Under the pieces are notes generated by a model. That model saw only the letters and a program-made list of their open reading frames with translations. It ran no database searches and had not been told where the DNA came from. Position numbers and translations under genes: made by a program. From Candidatus Omnitrophota bacterium (GTDB lineage: Bacteria > Omnitrophota > Gorgyraeia > JABMQH01): DNA of 32,457 bases. The stretch lies in the NCBI GenBank assembly GCA_026387595.1, contig JAPLLL010000007.1:1-32457 (forward strand), given 5' to 3'. Shown here piece by piece: positions 6,147 to 15,303 of the stretch. Each line of letters opens with the position of its first letter. Within the stretch, counting starts at the first letter, position 1.

Positions 6147-7072
6147 AAAAAACGTATCTGGTTACGGGCGGGGCGGGATTTATAGGGTCAAATATCGTGG
6201 ATGAGTTGGTCAGACGCGGGCAACGTGTTAAAGTGGTTGACAGTTTCATTACCGGCCGCCGCGAAAATCTTAAACACCTTTCAGGCAAGATAGAATTGGT
6301 AAAAGGCGACATCAGGGATCTGAACCTTATGGTTAAGATCACCAAAGGGATAGACTATGTAATACACCAGGCTGCGTTCAGGTCTGTGCCAAAATCCGTC
6401 GAGGACCCGACGCTTTGTACCGAGACAAACGTTAATGGGACGCTCAATGTCTTGATCGCGGCGCATAAAGCGAAAGTTAAACGCGTAGTATACGCGTCCA
6501 GCAGCTCTGTCTACGGCGATGTTATTAAATTTCCCCAAAGGGAAGAGGATGATTTGTTCCCGCTTTCGCCGTATGGCGCGTCAAAATTGGCCGGCGAGCA
6601 TTATTGCAAAGTTTACACGGCCACGTGCGGGCTTGAGACGGTAGGCTTAAGGTATTTCAACGTTTTCGGGCCCAGGCAAAATCCTGAATCGAAATATTCG
6701 GCCGTGATCCCGATATTTATTTACAAAATGGTAAGGGGCCAGCGGCCCGTTGTTGACGGAGACGGAAAACAATCGCGCGATTTTACCTATGTTGCGAATG
6801 TTGTAGAAGCTAATCTGCGGGCAATAGTTGCAAAAGGCGCTTCAGGGCAGGTCATTAATGTCGGATGCGGCGGCAGTTATTCTGTATTAGATATCATAAC
6901 AGCGCTGAATAAATTCATCGGAAAAGATATAAAACCGGTTTTCGGGCCGGCCAGAAAGGGCGATGCCAGGAAAACCAAAGCGGATATCAGCAGGCTAAAA
7001 AAGTATCTCGGCATAACACCTAAGGTGGGTTTTGAAGACGGACTTAAGAAGACCCTGGCCTGGTTTGCCTGA
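6143..7072 (+). CDS. wbpP: UDP-GlcNAc/GlcNAcA 4-epimerase, WbpP/TviC type
   Basis: An extended SDR of 309 residues that interconverts UDP-GlcNAc(A) and UDP-GalNAc(A). Seen: VTGGAGFIGSNIVDEL at residues 6-21, HQAAFRSVPKSVEDP (the SVP..S.EDP signature of the WbpP/TviC group), SSSSVYGD, Tyr and Lys in SPYGASK, RYFNVFGPRQNPES, and GDGKQSRDFTYV. No internal gap is apparent. The start is GTG 6143, overlapping the GIY-YIG stop; before the insertion it was probably ATG AAA AAA ACG. Placed after wbpA, it suggests a UDP-GalNAcA branch as in Vi antigen loci. The gene ends 95 bases before the UXS gene, with a promoter in between. Confidence 0.87.
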   Translation: MKKTYLVTGGAGFIGSNIVDELVRRGQRVKVVDSFITGRRENLKHLSGKIELVKGDIRDLNLMVKITKGIDYVIHQAAFRSVPKSVEDPTLCTETNVNGTLNVLIAAHKAKVKRVVYASSSSVYGDVIKFPQREEDDLFPLSPYGASKLAGEHYCKVYTATCGLETVGLRYFNVFGPRQNPESKYSAVIPIFIYKMVRGQRPVVDGDGKQSRDFTYVANVVEANLRAIVAKGASGQVINVGCGGSYSVLDIITALNKFIGKDIKPVFGPARKGDARKTKADISRLKKYLGITPKVGFEDGLKKTLAWFA

Positions 7073-7096
7073 TGCATGTATCCGATATAATTTTTC

Positions 7097-7124
7097 TTGA
7101 CTAATCCCGCCTAAATATTATAAT
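7097..7124 (+). promoter_or_regulatory. Sigma-70-type promoter before the UXS-Wzi-SLBB genes
   Basis: TTGACT (7097-7102), a 16-base spacer, and TATAAT (7119-7124), in an AT-rich 95-bp gap. A second perfect TATAAT at 7156-7161 lies six bases before the ATG at 7168 and could give a leaderless message, although it has no good -35 box. Prediction from sequence only. Confidence 0.6.
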
Positions 7125-7167
7125 ATATCTCTCGCTTCTATTGGTAATATCATAATATAATACCACC

Positions 7168-8067
7168 ATGAGATCAAAAACCATACTAATAACCGGCGGC
7201 GCAGGTTTTATCGGTTCTTACCTTTGCGAGTTTCTTTTGCAAAAAGGGTTTAAGGTTATATGTATGGATAACCTTATAACAGGCAGCCTCTCTAATGTCT
7301 CTCACCTTTTTAAGCATCCTAAATTTGAATTTGTCAAACATAATGTTTCGCGCTATATAACGATAAAAGGAAATATTTATTGTGTGCTCCATTTTGCCTC
7401 GCCCGCAAGCCCGGTAGACTATCTAAAGTTTCCAATACAAACAGCCAAGGCAAAAGGCGCCAGGTTCCTTTTGGCCTCTACAAGCGAGGTATACGGAGAT
7501 CCGCTAATACATCCGCAGCCCGAATCATACTGGGGCAATGTAAACCCCGTAGGGCCAAGAGGAGTATATGATGAGGCAAAACGGTTTGCAGAAGCGATAA
7601 CAATGGCTTACCACAGGGTCCATAAGATAGATACCAAGATAGTCCGTATTTTTAATACCTACGGCCCAAGGATGCGGAAAGAAGACGGCAGGGCAATACC
7701 AAATTTTGTAAGCAAGGCCCTTAAAAATAAACCTATTACCGTATACGGGAAGGGCCGACAGACCAGGCGTTTCTGCTATGTTACTGACCTGGTAGACGGG
7801 CTATATAGGCTTATGAACTCTAGCATTAACGAACCCGTGAATATCGGAAACCCGAATGAAATGACCATTCTGAAACTTGCTAAAGAGATTATAAAAATTT
7901 CAGAGAGTAAAAGCAAGATCGTATATAAACCGCTTCCTCAGGATGATCCCAAAACGCGTCAGCCGGATATAAAAAAGGCAAGCGCGCTTTTAAAGTGGAA
8001 ACCGAAAGTAGGCCTGGAAGAAGGGCTGACCGAAACTATAAATTATTTTAGAAAGATCTCTGGTTAA
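7168..8067 (+). CDS. uxs: UDP-glucuronate decarboxylase (UDP-xylose synthase) with an internal deletion
   Basis: Decarboxylates UDP-glucuronate to UDP-xylose and would use the product of the UDP-glucose dehydrogenase at position 1. Seen: TGGAGFIGSYLCEFL at residues 9-23, MDNLITGS, HFASPASPVDYLKFPIQT, LLASTSEVYGDPL, Tyr and Lys in YDEAKRFAE, RIFNTYGPRM, and QTRRFCYVTDLVDGL, all classic for UXS. Odd: after PIQT the protein goes directly to AKAKGARFLLAS, where the family has about 14 extra residues (a helix with L.VG..GT.N.LGL). The gap near 7443 is in frame, giving 299 residues instead of about 310-315. The start has no Shine-Dalgarno. Confidence 0.9.
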   Translation: MRSKTILITGGAGFIGSYLCEFLLQKGFKVICMDNLITGSLSNVSHLFKHPKFEFVKHNVSRYITIKGNIYCVLHFASPASPVDYLKFPIQTAKAKGARFLLASTSEVYGDPLIHPQPESYWGNVNPVGPRGVYDEAKRFAEAITMAYHRVHKIDTKIVRIFNTYGPRMRKEDGRAIPNFVSKALKNKPITVYGKGRQTRRFCYVTDLVDGLYRLMNSSINEPVNIGNPNEMTILKLAKEIIKISESKSKIVYKPLPQDDPKTRQPDIKKASALLKWKPKVGLEEGLTETINYFRKISG

Positions 8068-8068
8068 A

Positions 8069-9700
8069 ATGCAGATCATGAGTAAGCTTTTTTTAATCCT
8101 CCTAATTATTGCTATATTTAATCTAAACCTGTTTTTAAACCCGGCCTTGTCTTATTCTTCCGCAGATGTACCTGTAGGGCACTGGTCCTATGAAGTGCTT
8201 GAAAAGCTTTCAATAGGAGGGCTTATGAGCACCTCCGGCCTGGATGTCAAGCCGATGTCAAGGGTCCAGATGGCCTATAAGATAAAAGAGGCCATGGACA
8301 ATGTTGAAGACGAAAACCTGCCGCTGCACCTTGCCCTTGACAGGGATTACATAGAATATCTTCAGAAGATGCTATACAGGCTTATGGATGAATTCCGACA
8401 GGAGCTTGTGCTGGTGGGGGCAACGGCAGCCCAGCTGAAAAGCTCAGATGAGGCCACTGTTTTGGATAAATATATCAAAATGAACGCCGGCTCTCCCGTT
8501 AAGACAGAACACCGTTACGCGAAGGTAGGTTCGCGCAAAGATACGTTGCTGGAAAACGAAAACGGCCTAAGGCTCCGGGACGGTTATAACTTGAGGGTCA
8601 GGGCATATCCCTGGGCCACGATACACGACATGGCTACATTAAGCGCCACTCCCGAATTCAGGCTTACGGATTCTGGCAATCAGCTGTTTTTTGAAGAACT
8701 TGCGGCTAAATTCTCTGTTTCTAATTTAGAATTAACGGCGGGCAGGAGCGCCATGTGGTGGGGGCCGGGTTATCACGGTTCCATGCTGCTTAGTAATAAC
8801 GCCAAACCGTTAGACCTTGTAAGGTTCCAGACGATCAAAAATTTCAGGCTGCCCTGGGGTTTAGAAAAAATAGGCTCTTTCGGCGTGGATTTTTTCGTAA
8901 GCCAGCTTGAAAAAGACAGGACCGTTCAAAAGCCGAAATTCGGGGGGTTGCGCCTGGAGTATTCACCCCTGCGCTGCCTGACATTGAGCGCAAACCGCAC
9001 GGCCATTTTTGGCGGCAAAGGCAGGCCTAAGCTTCATTTCCATGATTATATGCGTATATTTACCGGAACGAACGACTTGAATCAGGATACTGATAAAAAT
9101 AACGCTGACCAGCTTGCATCATTCGGTGCGCGCCTTGCAATTCCGCTGAGGCCGGAAGCGCGTATCGCGTCAGGTGTAGAGCTTTACGGAGAATGGGCCG
9201 GCGAAGATAAATTTGCCCCCTGGGAAAATGAATCGCCGGGCTTTTTAACCGGCATGTTTTTGACAGATGTTTTAAATAATGACGGAACCGATCTCAGGGT
9301 TGAATATGCAAAGAATAAATCCGGCTGGTACAACCACGGGATATACGATGCAGCAGGTACCGGCACGGCTTATACCTACAAAGGCGAGATCATCGGGCAC
9401 CATATGGGCGGAGATGCCGACGATCTGTTTTTAAGGCTTTCAAAGGAGGTGCCTTTTTTGACCACTCCATTTTTTAATTTTGTAAAGGTCGGCGCACAGC
9501 TGGATCTGGAAAGGCACGGGATAAGCCTGGATGTTACGGAGAAACGGACGCAGATCGTAGCTGATATCACATGGTGCCATTTTGATGCCGTTCTATTCGC
9601 GCTAAGGTACGAGTTTGAGGATTACAGGGATTTTGGTTATGAATCCGGCAAAAGATCCCAGAATAATATTTTTTTGACAGAGGTGGATTTTAAATTTTAA
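8069..9700 (+). CDS. Wzi-like capsule assembly outer-membrane protein with an N-terminal SLH-like segment
   Basis: A 543-residue exported protein. A hydrophobic signal segment (about residues 5-28) is followed by ADVPVGHWSYEVLEKLSIGGL, which resembles an S-layer-homology module. A long run of alternating strands follows, fitting an outer-membrane beta-barrel, with GRSAMWWGPGYHGSML, a motif seen in Wzi-type capsule assembly proteins. It ends in an aromatic residue (EVDFKF), as barrel proteins do. Wzi proteins anchor or organise capsule at the cell surface. The start is ATG 8069, two bases after the UXS stop; ATG 8078 is an alternative. No internal defect is apparent. Confidence 0.8.
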   Translation: MQIMSKLFLILLIIAIFNLNLFLNPALSYSSADVPVGHWSYEVLEKLSIGGLMSTSGLDVKPMSRVQMAYKIKEAMDNVEDENLPLHLALDRDYIEYLQKMLYRLMDEFRQELVLVGATAAQLKSSDEATVLDKYIKMNAGSPVKTEHRYAKVGSRKDTLLENENGLRLRDGYNLRVRAYPWATIHDMATLSATPEFRLTDSGNQLFFEELAAKFSVSNLELTAGRSAMWWGPGYHGSMLLSNNAKPLDLVRFQTIKNFRLPWGLEKIGSFGVDFFVSQLEKDRTVQKPKFGGLRLEYSPLRCLTLSANRTAIFGGKGRPKLHFHDYMRIFTGTNDLNQDTDKNNADQLASFGARLAIPLRPEARIASGVELYGEWAGEDKFAPWENESPGFLTGMFLTDVLNNDGTDLRVEYAKNKSGWYNHGIYDAAGTGTAYTYKGEIIGHHMGGDADDLFLRLSKEVPFLTTPFFNFVKVGAQLDLERHGISLDVTEKRTQIVADITWCHFDAVLFALRYEFEDYRDFGYESGKRSQNNIFLTEVDFKF

Positions 9701-9777
9701 TGTCCCTCGCCTTGCATGAGAGACTCAAAGGCTCGGGATCAATTTCAGAATGTAAACGATAGAAATTGGGAGGAATG

Positions 9778-12700
9778 ATGAAAAAAAAGATTTTGGTTTT
9801 CAGCGTAATATGTTCTTTTTTGTTCTCTCAGCCATTGTCGCTGCTGGCCCAACAAAATGATATAAACGAGATAAGCGCCCAGCTGGAAGAGACAACAAAA
9901 AATCTGGAAAAGCTTAGCAACGGGGAAGAGGCGTATAGGAAGTTTACGTGTCCCGCCTGTGAACGGCAGTTTGAAATAGGAGTGGACCCCAACGACATAG
10001 AGTTAAAAAAAGGTATCAAGAAAGTAATCTGCCCCTATGACGGCACGGAATTTTACCCCCAGATCGCCGGCACTACTGAGCAGGAACTGCAATATGAGAC
10101 GATCCGCTGCCCGAACTGTGGCCGGGAATTCAAAAGTTATATAGACGTAAAGGCGCTATTATCGGGCCAGTCCCAGGTGCTGACCTGCCCTTATGACAAA
10201 CGTAAATTCTATTTCAAGGCAGAGGGTTTCAGGCCGGCGATATTGGCATGGGCAAATCTGCAGACCGTGATATGCCCCGCCGACAATAGGACTTTTAAGG
10301 CATATGTAGACCCTACGAATCTTAAAGAATTAACCTGCCCCTATGATGGGACAAAATTTTTCCCCACCCCTGAGCTGATTATTCCTCAACAAGGCATGGC
10401 GTCCGGTTTAAGTAGTAGCGGTATCGGTTCCGCCATGAAACAAACTACCTCAGGCAACGGCTTAGGAGATGCGGCGTTGCCAACAATGGTTTCCCAGGTA
10501 ACCGGCATTGCGCAACGGTTTGCGCCTGAAGAGAAACCTTCACGGATTGAGCAAATGTTCTCGGAACACATCCCCCTAAGCGTTTCAACAGCAATGAAAC
10601 AATTCGGGTATGACATGTTTAAACCAGTTGAAAAAATAAGCCAAGAGAAAGAACAAAAAGACCAGGGGGCACAGGCAACCGGTGAAAGCGGGAATAAGCT
10701 ATTAAATGTTCTGCTCGGCACGGGTCAGCAGGATAAAATGTCGGTTGCGGGAGGAGGTAGCGAAGGCGGACTTTCTATATTCTCCACGCCCGCGGAAATA
10801 CCCGTAATAAACGACTATATACTTGGCCCGGGCGATATGCTAAAGGTCTCTGTCTGGGGGCAGATACAGGAGGTTTTCCCGCTTACCATTGATTCTGAAG
10901 GTAAGGTGCTGCTTCCAAAGGTTGGCCCATTATATCTATGGGGCGTAAAATTCAGCGACGCCGAGAAACTGATCAAAGAGAATCTGCTTAAGGCGTATAC
11001 AAATATCGAGGTCAGCGTTTCTATGGGCAGGCTGCGCGGTATAAAAGTTTTTGTATTGGGAGAGTCCCAAAAACCGGGCGCCTACACAATAAGTGCTTTA
11101 TCAAATACGTTCCACGCCCTCTATGCCGCCGGCGGGCCGTCTAAAATAGGCTCGATGCGCAATATTAAACTTGTGCGGAAAGGCTCGGCCGATATGCCGG
11201 TTGATCTTTACAATATACTGCTCAAGGGGGATAACAGCCAGGACTATAAACTTGAGTCGGGCGATACAATATTTATACCCCCGATAGGCGACGTAGTCGG
11301 CGTAGCCGGTAACGTAAAGCGCCCTGCCATCTACGAACTTAAAGACAAGATCAAATTGAGCGACATGATAGATATGGCAGGCGGTTTTTCTTCAGTGAGT
11401 TATTTACAGCGGATCCAACTTGAAAGGATACAGGAACACCTGAGAAAAGTAGTTGTGGATCTGGAGTTTAAATCCCTCTCCGATTTAAAAAATTCCGACA
11501 ATAATCTTGAATTACAGGACGGAGATTTAATCCTGATATTCCCGATTACGCCTATTCGGTATAATTTCGTGTCGATTTCCGGAAACATCCTGAGGCCGGG
11601 TGATTACGAGCTTAAGCAAGGCATGCGGCTTAAGGACCTCATAGATAAGGCCGGCGGAATATTGCCTGGCACATACCTGAAGCGCGCCGAGGTCTCCAGG
11701 TTCAAGGGCGACCAGACAAGGGAGATAATGCCTATCAGCCTGATGGACCTTATGGACAACAGGGAAGAGGCCAATATAACGCTTAAGGAATGGGATACGG
11801 TCACGATATATTCGAGAAAAGAGGTTATGCCTAATCTTTTCGTGGCTATTGACGGTGCTGTCAATAATCCTGGCAAATACGAACTCACGGAAAATATGAA
11901 AGCAAGCGACCTGGTATTCAGGGCGGGCGGGTTAAAAAGCAGCGCGCTTTTATCGAATGCCGAACTATTCAGAAGCTTTGCCGATTCCGGCCCCAAGGTG
12001 TTCAATGTTGATTTAGGCCAGGTGATGTCAAAGGACATAGAGCAGGCCACTAAAAACGATGTAGTCCTGGAAGAAGGGGACCATTTATTCGTGCGCGAAG
12101 ACACCACAAAAGGCGAGCAGTTTATAATTACCGTATCCGGTGAGTTTAAGTACCCCGGCAAATATGCTGTTGAAAAAGGCGCAAAACTCAGCGCGGTCAT
12201 TAAAAGGGCGGGAGGTTTTACGGACAAGGCATTTTTGGACGGTTGTATTTTCACAAGGGAAAGCGTAAGGGTCGCGCAACAAAGAATGCTGAAGACCTAC
12301 ATAGAATCAGAACAAAAGGCTTTGCTGCAGGAGCAGTCTTCGATGGCGGTAGGGCTTACACCGGCCCAGGCGGACTCAAGGAACAAGCTGATTGAATACA
12401 GAAAAAATCTTATGCAGCAGCTGGAGTCGGTAGATATGCCTGGACGGGTGTTAATCAGGCTTAGTGGTATGAACAAATTTGAAAACAGTGAATATGACAT
12501 CACTATCGAAGACGGGGATACTTTATCTATCCCTATCTACCCCTCAACCGTCCAGGTGCTTTGGAACGTCTACGGGGCCGGCGTGGTTACATTCAGCGAA
12601 GGCAAAGGTATAGATTATTATATACAGAGAACAGGCGGGGTTACAAAATATGCCGATGTAAACAGGATCTTCATCATCAGGGCAAACGGAGAAACGATAA

Positions 12701-12867
12701 GCAGCTTTGTAAGGGCCGTAAAGGTAAAAAGAGGAGATGCTATCATTGTTCCGGAAGAGTTCAAATACAGAACGGTACCGGGACTTGTATTCAAAGATTT
12801 CGTGCAAGTTCTATATCAAGCTACATTGGGCGCTGCTGTTACTATTGCAGCGATAAATACAATGTAA
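9778..12867 (+). CDS. SLBB-domain polysaccharide export protein (Wza-like) with N-terminal zinc-ribbon-like repeats
   Basis: A 1029-residue envelope protein. A signal peptide (about 1-25, ending SLLAQQ) is followed by three units of about 40 residues with CPxC and CPYDG motifs: Cys58/61/85, Cys111/114/137, and Cys166/187. After a low-complexity linker (about 210-340) comes a Poly_export domain (DYILGPGDMLKVSVWGQ, near residue 350). Several SLBB domains follow, with repeated P-G-x-Y-x-L and G-D-x-I phrases to about residue 960. A hydrophobic stretch ends the protein. Wza-type proteins form the outer-membrane export channel for capsule or EPS. GGGAGG at 9768-9773 places the start at ATG 9778; ATG 9775 is possible. 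It is much longer than Wza (about 380). Confidence 0.85.
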   Translation: MKKKILVFSVICSFLFSQPLSLLAQQNDINEISAQLEETTKNLEKLSNGEEAYRKFTCPACERQFEIGVDPNDIELKKGIKKVICPYDGTEFYPQIAGTTEQELQYETIRCPNCGREFKSYIDVKALLSGQSQVLTCPYDKRKFYFKAEGFRPAILAWANLQTVICPADNRTFKAYVDPTNLKELTCPYDGTKFFPTPELIIPQQGMASGLSSSGIGSAMKQTTSGNGLGDAALPTMVSQVTGIAQRFAPEEKPSRIEQMFSEHIPLSVSTAMKQFGYDMFKPVEKISQEKEQKDQGAQATGESGNKLLNVLLGTGQQDKMSVAGGGSEGGLSIFSTPAEIPVINDYILGPGDMLKVSVWGQIQEVFPLTIDSEGKVLLPKVGPLYLWGVKFSDAEKLIKENLLKAYTNIEVSVSMGRLRGIKVFVLGESQKPGAYTISALSNTFHALYAAGGPSKIGSMRNIKLVRKGSADMPVDLYNILLKGDNSQDYKLESGDTIFIPPIGDVVGVAGNVKRPAIYELKDKIKLSDMIDMAGGFSSVSYLQRIQLERIQEHLRKVVVDLEFKSLSDLKNSDNNLELQDGDLILIFPITPIRYNFVSISGNILRPGDYELKQGMRLKDLIDKAGGILPGTYLKRAEVSRFKGDQTREIMPISLMDLMDNREEANITLKEWDTVTIYSRKEVMPNLFVAIDGAVNNPGKYELTENMKASDLVFRAGGLKSSALLSNAELFRSFADSGPKVFNVDLGQVMSKDIEQATKNDVVLEEGDHLFVREDTTKGEQFIITVSGEFKYPGKYAVEKGAKLSAVIKRAGGFTDKAFLDGCIFTRESVRVAQQRMLKTYIESEQKALLQEQSSMAVGLTPAQADSRNKLIEYRKNLMQQLESVDMPGRVLIRLSGMNKFENSEYDITIEDGDTLSIPIYPSTVQVLWNVYGAGVVTFSEGKGIDYYIQRTGGVTKYADVNRIFIIRANGETISSFVRAVKVKRGDAIIVPEEFKYRTVPGLVFKDFVQVLYQATLGAAVTIAAINTM

Positions 12868-12889
12868 GCCTCTTTTAAATAGTATAATA

Positions 12890-12906
12890 TTTCGACTAGA
12901 TCGAAA
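12890..12906. promoter_or_regulatory. Perfect 6-bp palindrome, candidate operator of the EPS MarR-type regulator
   Basis: TTTCGA (12890-12895), loop CTAGA, TCGAAA (12901-12906). It lies four bases upstream of the -35 box at 12911, where a winged-helix regulator could act on its own promoter. Symmetry is seen; binding is inferred. Confidence 0.35.
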
Positions 12907-12910
12907 GGCA

Positions 12911-12939
12911 TTGACGCAAAAAGGGTTTGATATTATAAT
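12911..12939 (+). promoter_or_regulatory. Near-consensus sigma-70 promoter, probably giving a near-leaderless regulator mRNA
   Basis: TTGACG (12911-12916), an exact 17-base spacer, and TATAAT (12934-12939). The expected transcription start, near 12946, is only about two bases before the ATG at 12948, and no Shine-Dalgarno is present. Confidence 0.7.
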
Positions 12940-12947
12940 GGTGTTCA

Positions 12948-13286
12948 ATGATTGAACAAAACAATAAGCCCAAAGAAGAAGCTTTCTATATCATCAGGCA
13001 TCTGGAAGAGAACCCAGCCGCTACACAACGTACAGTTTCGGACAAATTAGGCATTTCACTAGGTAAAACCAACTACCTTATAAAAGAACTTATCAAAAAA
13101 GGTTTCATAGAAGCCCAGAATTTCACTTATAATTCCGGAAAGCTGCAGAAGGTCCAGTATCTACTTACAAAAGCGGGGCTCGAAGAGAAATGGCGCCTTG
13201 CGAATTATTTCATGCAGATAAAAGAAGCCGAATATAACGTTATGAAGCAGGAGCTGTCCAAACAGCATAATAATAAGGTTATATGA
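12948..13286 (+). CDS. MarR-family EPS-associated transcriptional regulator
   Basis: A 112-residue winged-helix protein. The helix-turn-helix is NPAATQRTVSDKLGISLGKT.. with the recognition helix TNYLIKELIKKGFI at about residues 38-51. A wing around NSGKLQKVQYLLT follows, then a C-terminal helical dimer segment. This matches the small MarR-like regulators found at the head of exopolysaccharide gene sets. It sits directly under a strong promoter and overlaps the next gene as ATGA, so it probably controls this operon and perhaps itself. Ligand and target are unknown. Confidence 0.8.
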   Translation: MIEQNNKPKEEAFYIIRHLEENPAATQRTVSDKLGISLGKTNYLIKELIKKGFIEAQNFTYNSGKLQKVQYLLTKAGLEEKWRLANYFMQIKEAEYNVMKQELSKQHNNKVI

Positions 13287-14652
13287 ACGCATATATGATA
13301 TACCCGTGCCAGGGGAACATGACCAGTTTTAATCATGGTCTAGCATCCCTGATAGCGGTATTAAAACAACGCGGCCACCGCGTGCACCTGATGCTCGTGG
13401 ATGATTATACCGGCCCGCGTCGGATATTAAAAGACATAACAGATTTTAAGGCCGACCTGGTCGGTTTTTCCTGTGCGTCTAATTACTGGCAGTACGTAAA
13501 GACCTTGTCGCGGAAGATGCGTTCCGTTACGGGCCTAAAAAATATGCCGATATTCGTAGGCGCGCCCCACGCAATATCATGCCCCTCCTCCCTGGCCGAA
13601 AGCCCTGATATAGACGGTTTTTGCGTAAGCGAAGCAGGGATTTTACGGATACTGCCGGCTTTTATTTCAGGGATCGAAAGGGTAGCGTAATAAAAAATGA
13701 TATCGGTATGTTAATAGATGACCTTGACGGACTGCCGTTCCCGGACAGGCAGGAGTATCCGCAGGCGGTGTTCCATAACTATGCCAATTTTATGTTTTCT
13801 AGAGGATGCCCGTATTCCTGCAGCTATTGCTGCAATTCCACATATCACCGGATATTCAGAGGAAAAGGAAATATGATACGGCACAGGAGCGTATCAAAAG
13901 CTATCGAAGAAATAAGATTATTTCTCGGTAAATATAAATCTAAGATGTTAAGTTTTGACGACGACTGTTTCAATAAAAAACCGCAGTGGTTCAGGGAATT
14001 TTGCGCCGAGTACAAAAATAATATCGGTATTCCGTATACATGTAACACGAGGCCTGAATTATTGGACAGTGAAACCGCGAGGATGCTGAAGGGGTCGGGA
14101 TGCAGGAAGATTAATATAGGCATTGAATCCGGGGACGAGACACTGAGGAGGACGGTCCTTAACCGCAACATGCGGGACGAGCAGATCATAGCGGCTTTTA
14201 ATTACGCGAAAGAAGCCGGGCTCGAGACGATGTCTTTTAACATGATAGGTTTCCCGGGCGAGACTAAAGAAAGCATTCAAAGTACCGTAAACCTGAATAA
14301 ATTGATCAAGCCGACCTACGCGCAGGTATCCGTATTTTATCCGTACGCGGGTACTCCGCTCGGAGAGCTTTGCAGGGAAAAAGGGTACATTGAAAAAGAA
14401 AGCAGCCTGTTCAGCTATATCGGACAGGGTGTTTCGGCGCTTAACCTACCGGGCCTTTCGAAAAAAGAGATAAAGGATATGTTCTTGACGTTCGACCTTC
14501 AGATATCAGGCGCCCCGGGCGGTTTTAAGAAGGCGTATATCGCAAAAAAACTCAAATACGCTATTTTTTCGCTTTACAGCCGCCTTCCGTATTTTTTGAA
14601 AGATTTCCTGAAACATGCGCGTGCATGTGCGGACGCGCATTCCATTTTGTAA
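13283..14652 (+). pseudogene. B12-binding-domain radical SAM protein split by an internal frameshifting deletion
   Basis: Two frames make up one gene. Residues from 13283 form a cobalamin-binding-type N-terminal domain (HGLASLIAVLKQRGHRVHLM..., ADLVGFSCASNYWQY, VGAPHAISCPS). The frame fails after DIDGFCVSEA near 13640 and stops at 13690. In another frame, DFTDTAGFYFRDRKGSVIKNDI picks up at about 13645 and runs to 14652. It contains the radical SAM cluster C-P-Y-S-C-S-Y-C (from about 13808) and the SAM-binding GGDE-like ESGDETLRR. Relatives have roughly 15-20 more residues between GEG/GEA and the GF.F segment, so a piece is missing. Such enzymes methylate or rearrange sugars or lipids; the substrate is unknown. 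Either a true pseudogene or an assembly error. Confidence 0.75.
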
Positions 14653-14670
14653 AGAAAGGGGAGGGGATTT

Positions 14671-15303
14671 ATGAATTATGAAATAAACATTTTTCATTAC
14701 GTGGATATTTATAAGAAAGAGTGGAAGCGAATAGGATTTGTGATGCTGATAGTTTTATTTGTCACTATCTTTGTAGGTATCCTTCAACCGACGGCGTATA
14801 GGTCTACCGCTATTATATTGTCGCCGAAAGCAGGTGGACAGACCGGCGGCGTGGGGCAGTATTTAAGTTTTCTAAATATTGGTGCAGGCAGCGGTTCTGA
14901 CGATGTCGTTTTTTCAATGTTAAAGAGCGCGCGCATGAGGCGGGATATAAACGAATATTTTAACCTTAAAGAGAATCCCAAGTTCTGGTGGATTTTGGAT
15001 ACATATATCGTAACTGGCGGCTTTGCCGTAGAGGTAAAGGGACCCGATCCGGAGATGACAGAGAAAATAGCTAACTTTGCCATAACAAATTTAGACAAAA
15101 TAAACGCAGAACTTCAGGTCACGGCGCAGCGCCCTATGGCCAAGGTCCTTGACCCGGCCGTTAAAGGTGCTCCTATGTCAAAAAATATCTTCAAAAGGGC
15201 TATTGCCGTTACCCTTATTGTTTTCATGGTTTATTTTCTTTTTATATTTTTCAGGGAATATCTTGCCCAGTTAAAAAGCACGAGAAAAATAAACAGTATA
15301 TGA
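14671..15303 (+). CDS. wzz: Wzz-family chain-length determinant (no kinase domain)
   Basis: A 210-residue inner-membrane protein with one transmembrane helix near residues 20-40 (FVMLIVLFVTIFVGIL) and a second near 175-195 (AVTLIVFMVYFLFIFF). Between them lies a periplasmic domain starting AYRSTAIILSPKA. Before the second helix comes AQRPMAKVLDPAVKGAPMSK, the Pro-rich PxxP signature of Wzz/PCP proteins. Such proteins set polysaccharide chain length. There is no C-terminal tyrosine kinase domain. The periplasmic part is short for Wzz, but no clear gap is visible. GGAGGGG at 14660-14666 supports the start, and the stop overlaps the next gene as ATGA. Confidence 0.8.
   Translation: MNYEINIFHYVDIYKKEWKRIGFVMLIVLFVTIFVGILQPTAYRSTAIILSPKAGGQTGGVGQYLSFLNIGAGSGSDDVVFSMLKSARMRRDINEYFNLKENPKFWWILDTYIVTGGFAVEVKGPDPEMTEKIANFAITNLDKINAELQVTAQRPMAKVLDPAVKGAPMSKNIFKRAIAVTLIVFMVYFLFIFFREYLAQLKSTRKINSI

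Noticed and set aside
9703..9737. Terminator or riboswitch hairpin between the Wzi-like and SLBB genes
   Set aside because: Only a GCCTT/AAGGC stem with an internal loop and no T-run; too weak to call.
11604..12254. Long minus-strand open frame opposite the SLBB gene
   Set aside because: Antisense shadow; low complexity, no motifs, and the plus frame is clearly coding.
12561..12878. Arg/Lys-rich 105-residue frame inside the SLBB gene
   Set aside because: It is a shadow of the conserved SLBB frame, with no family similarity and biased composition.
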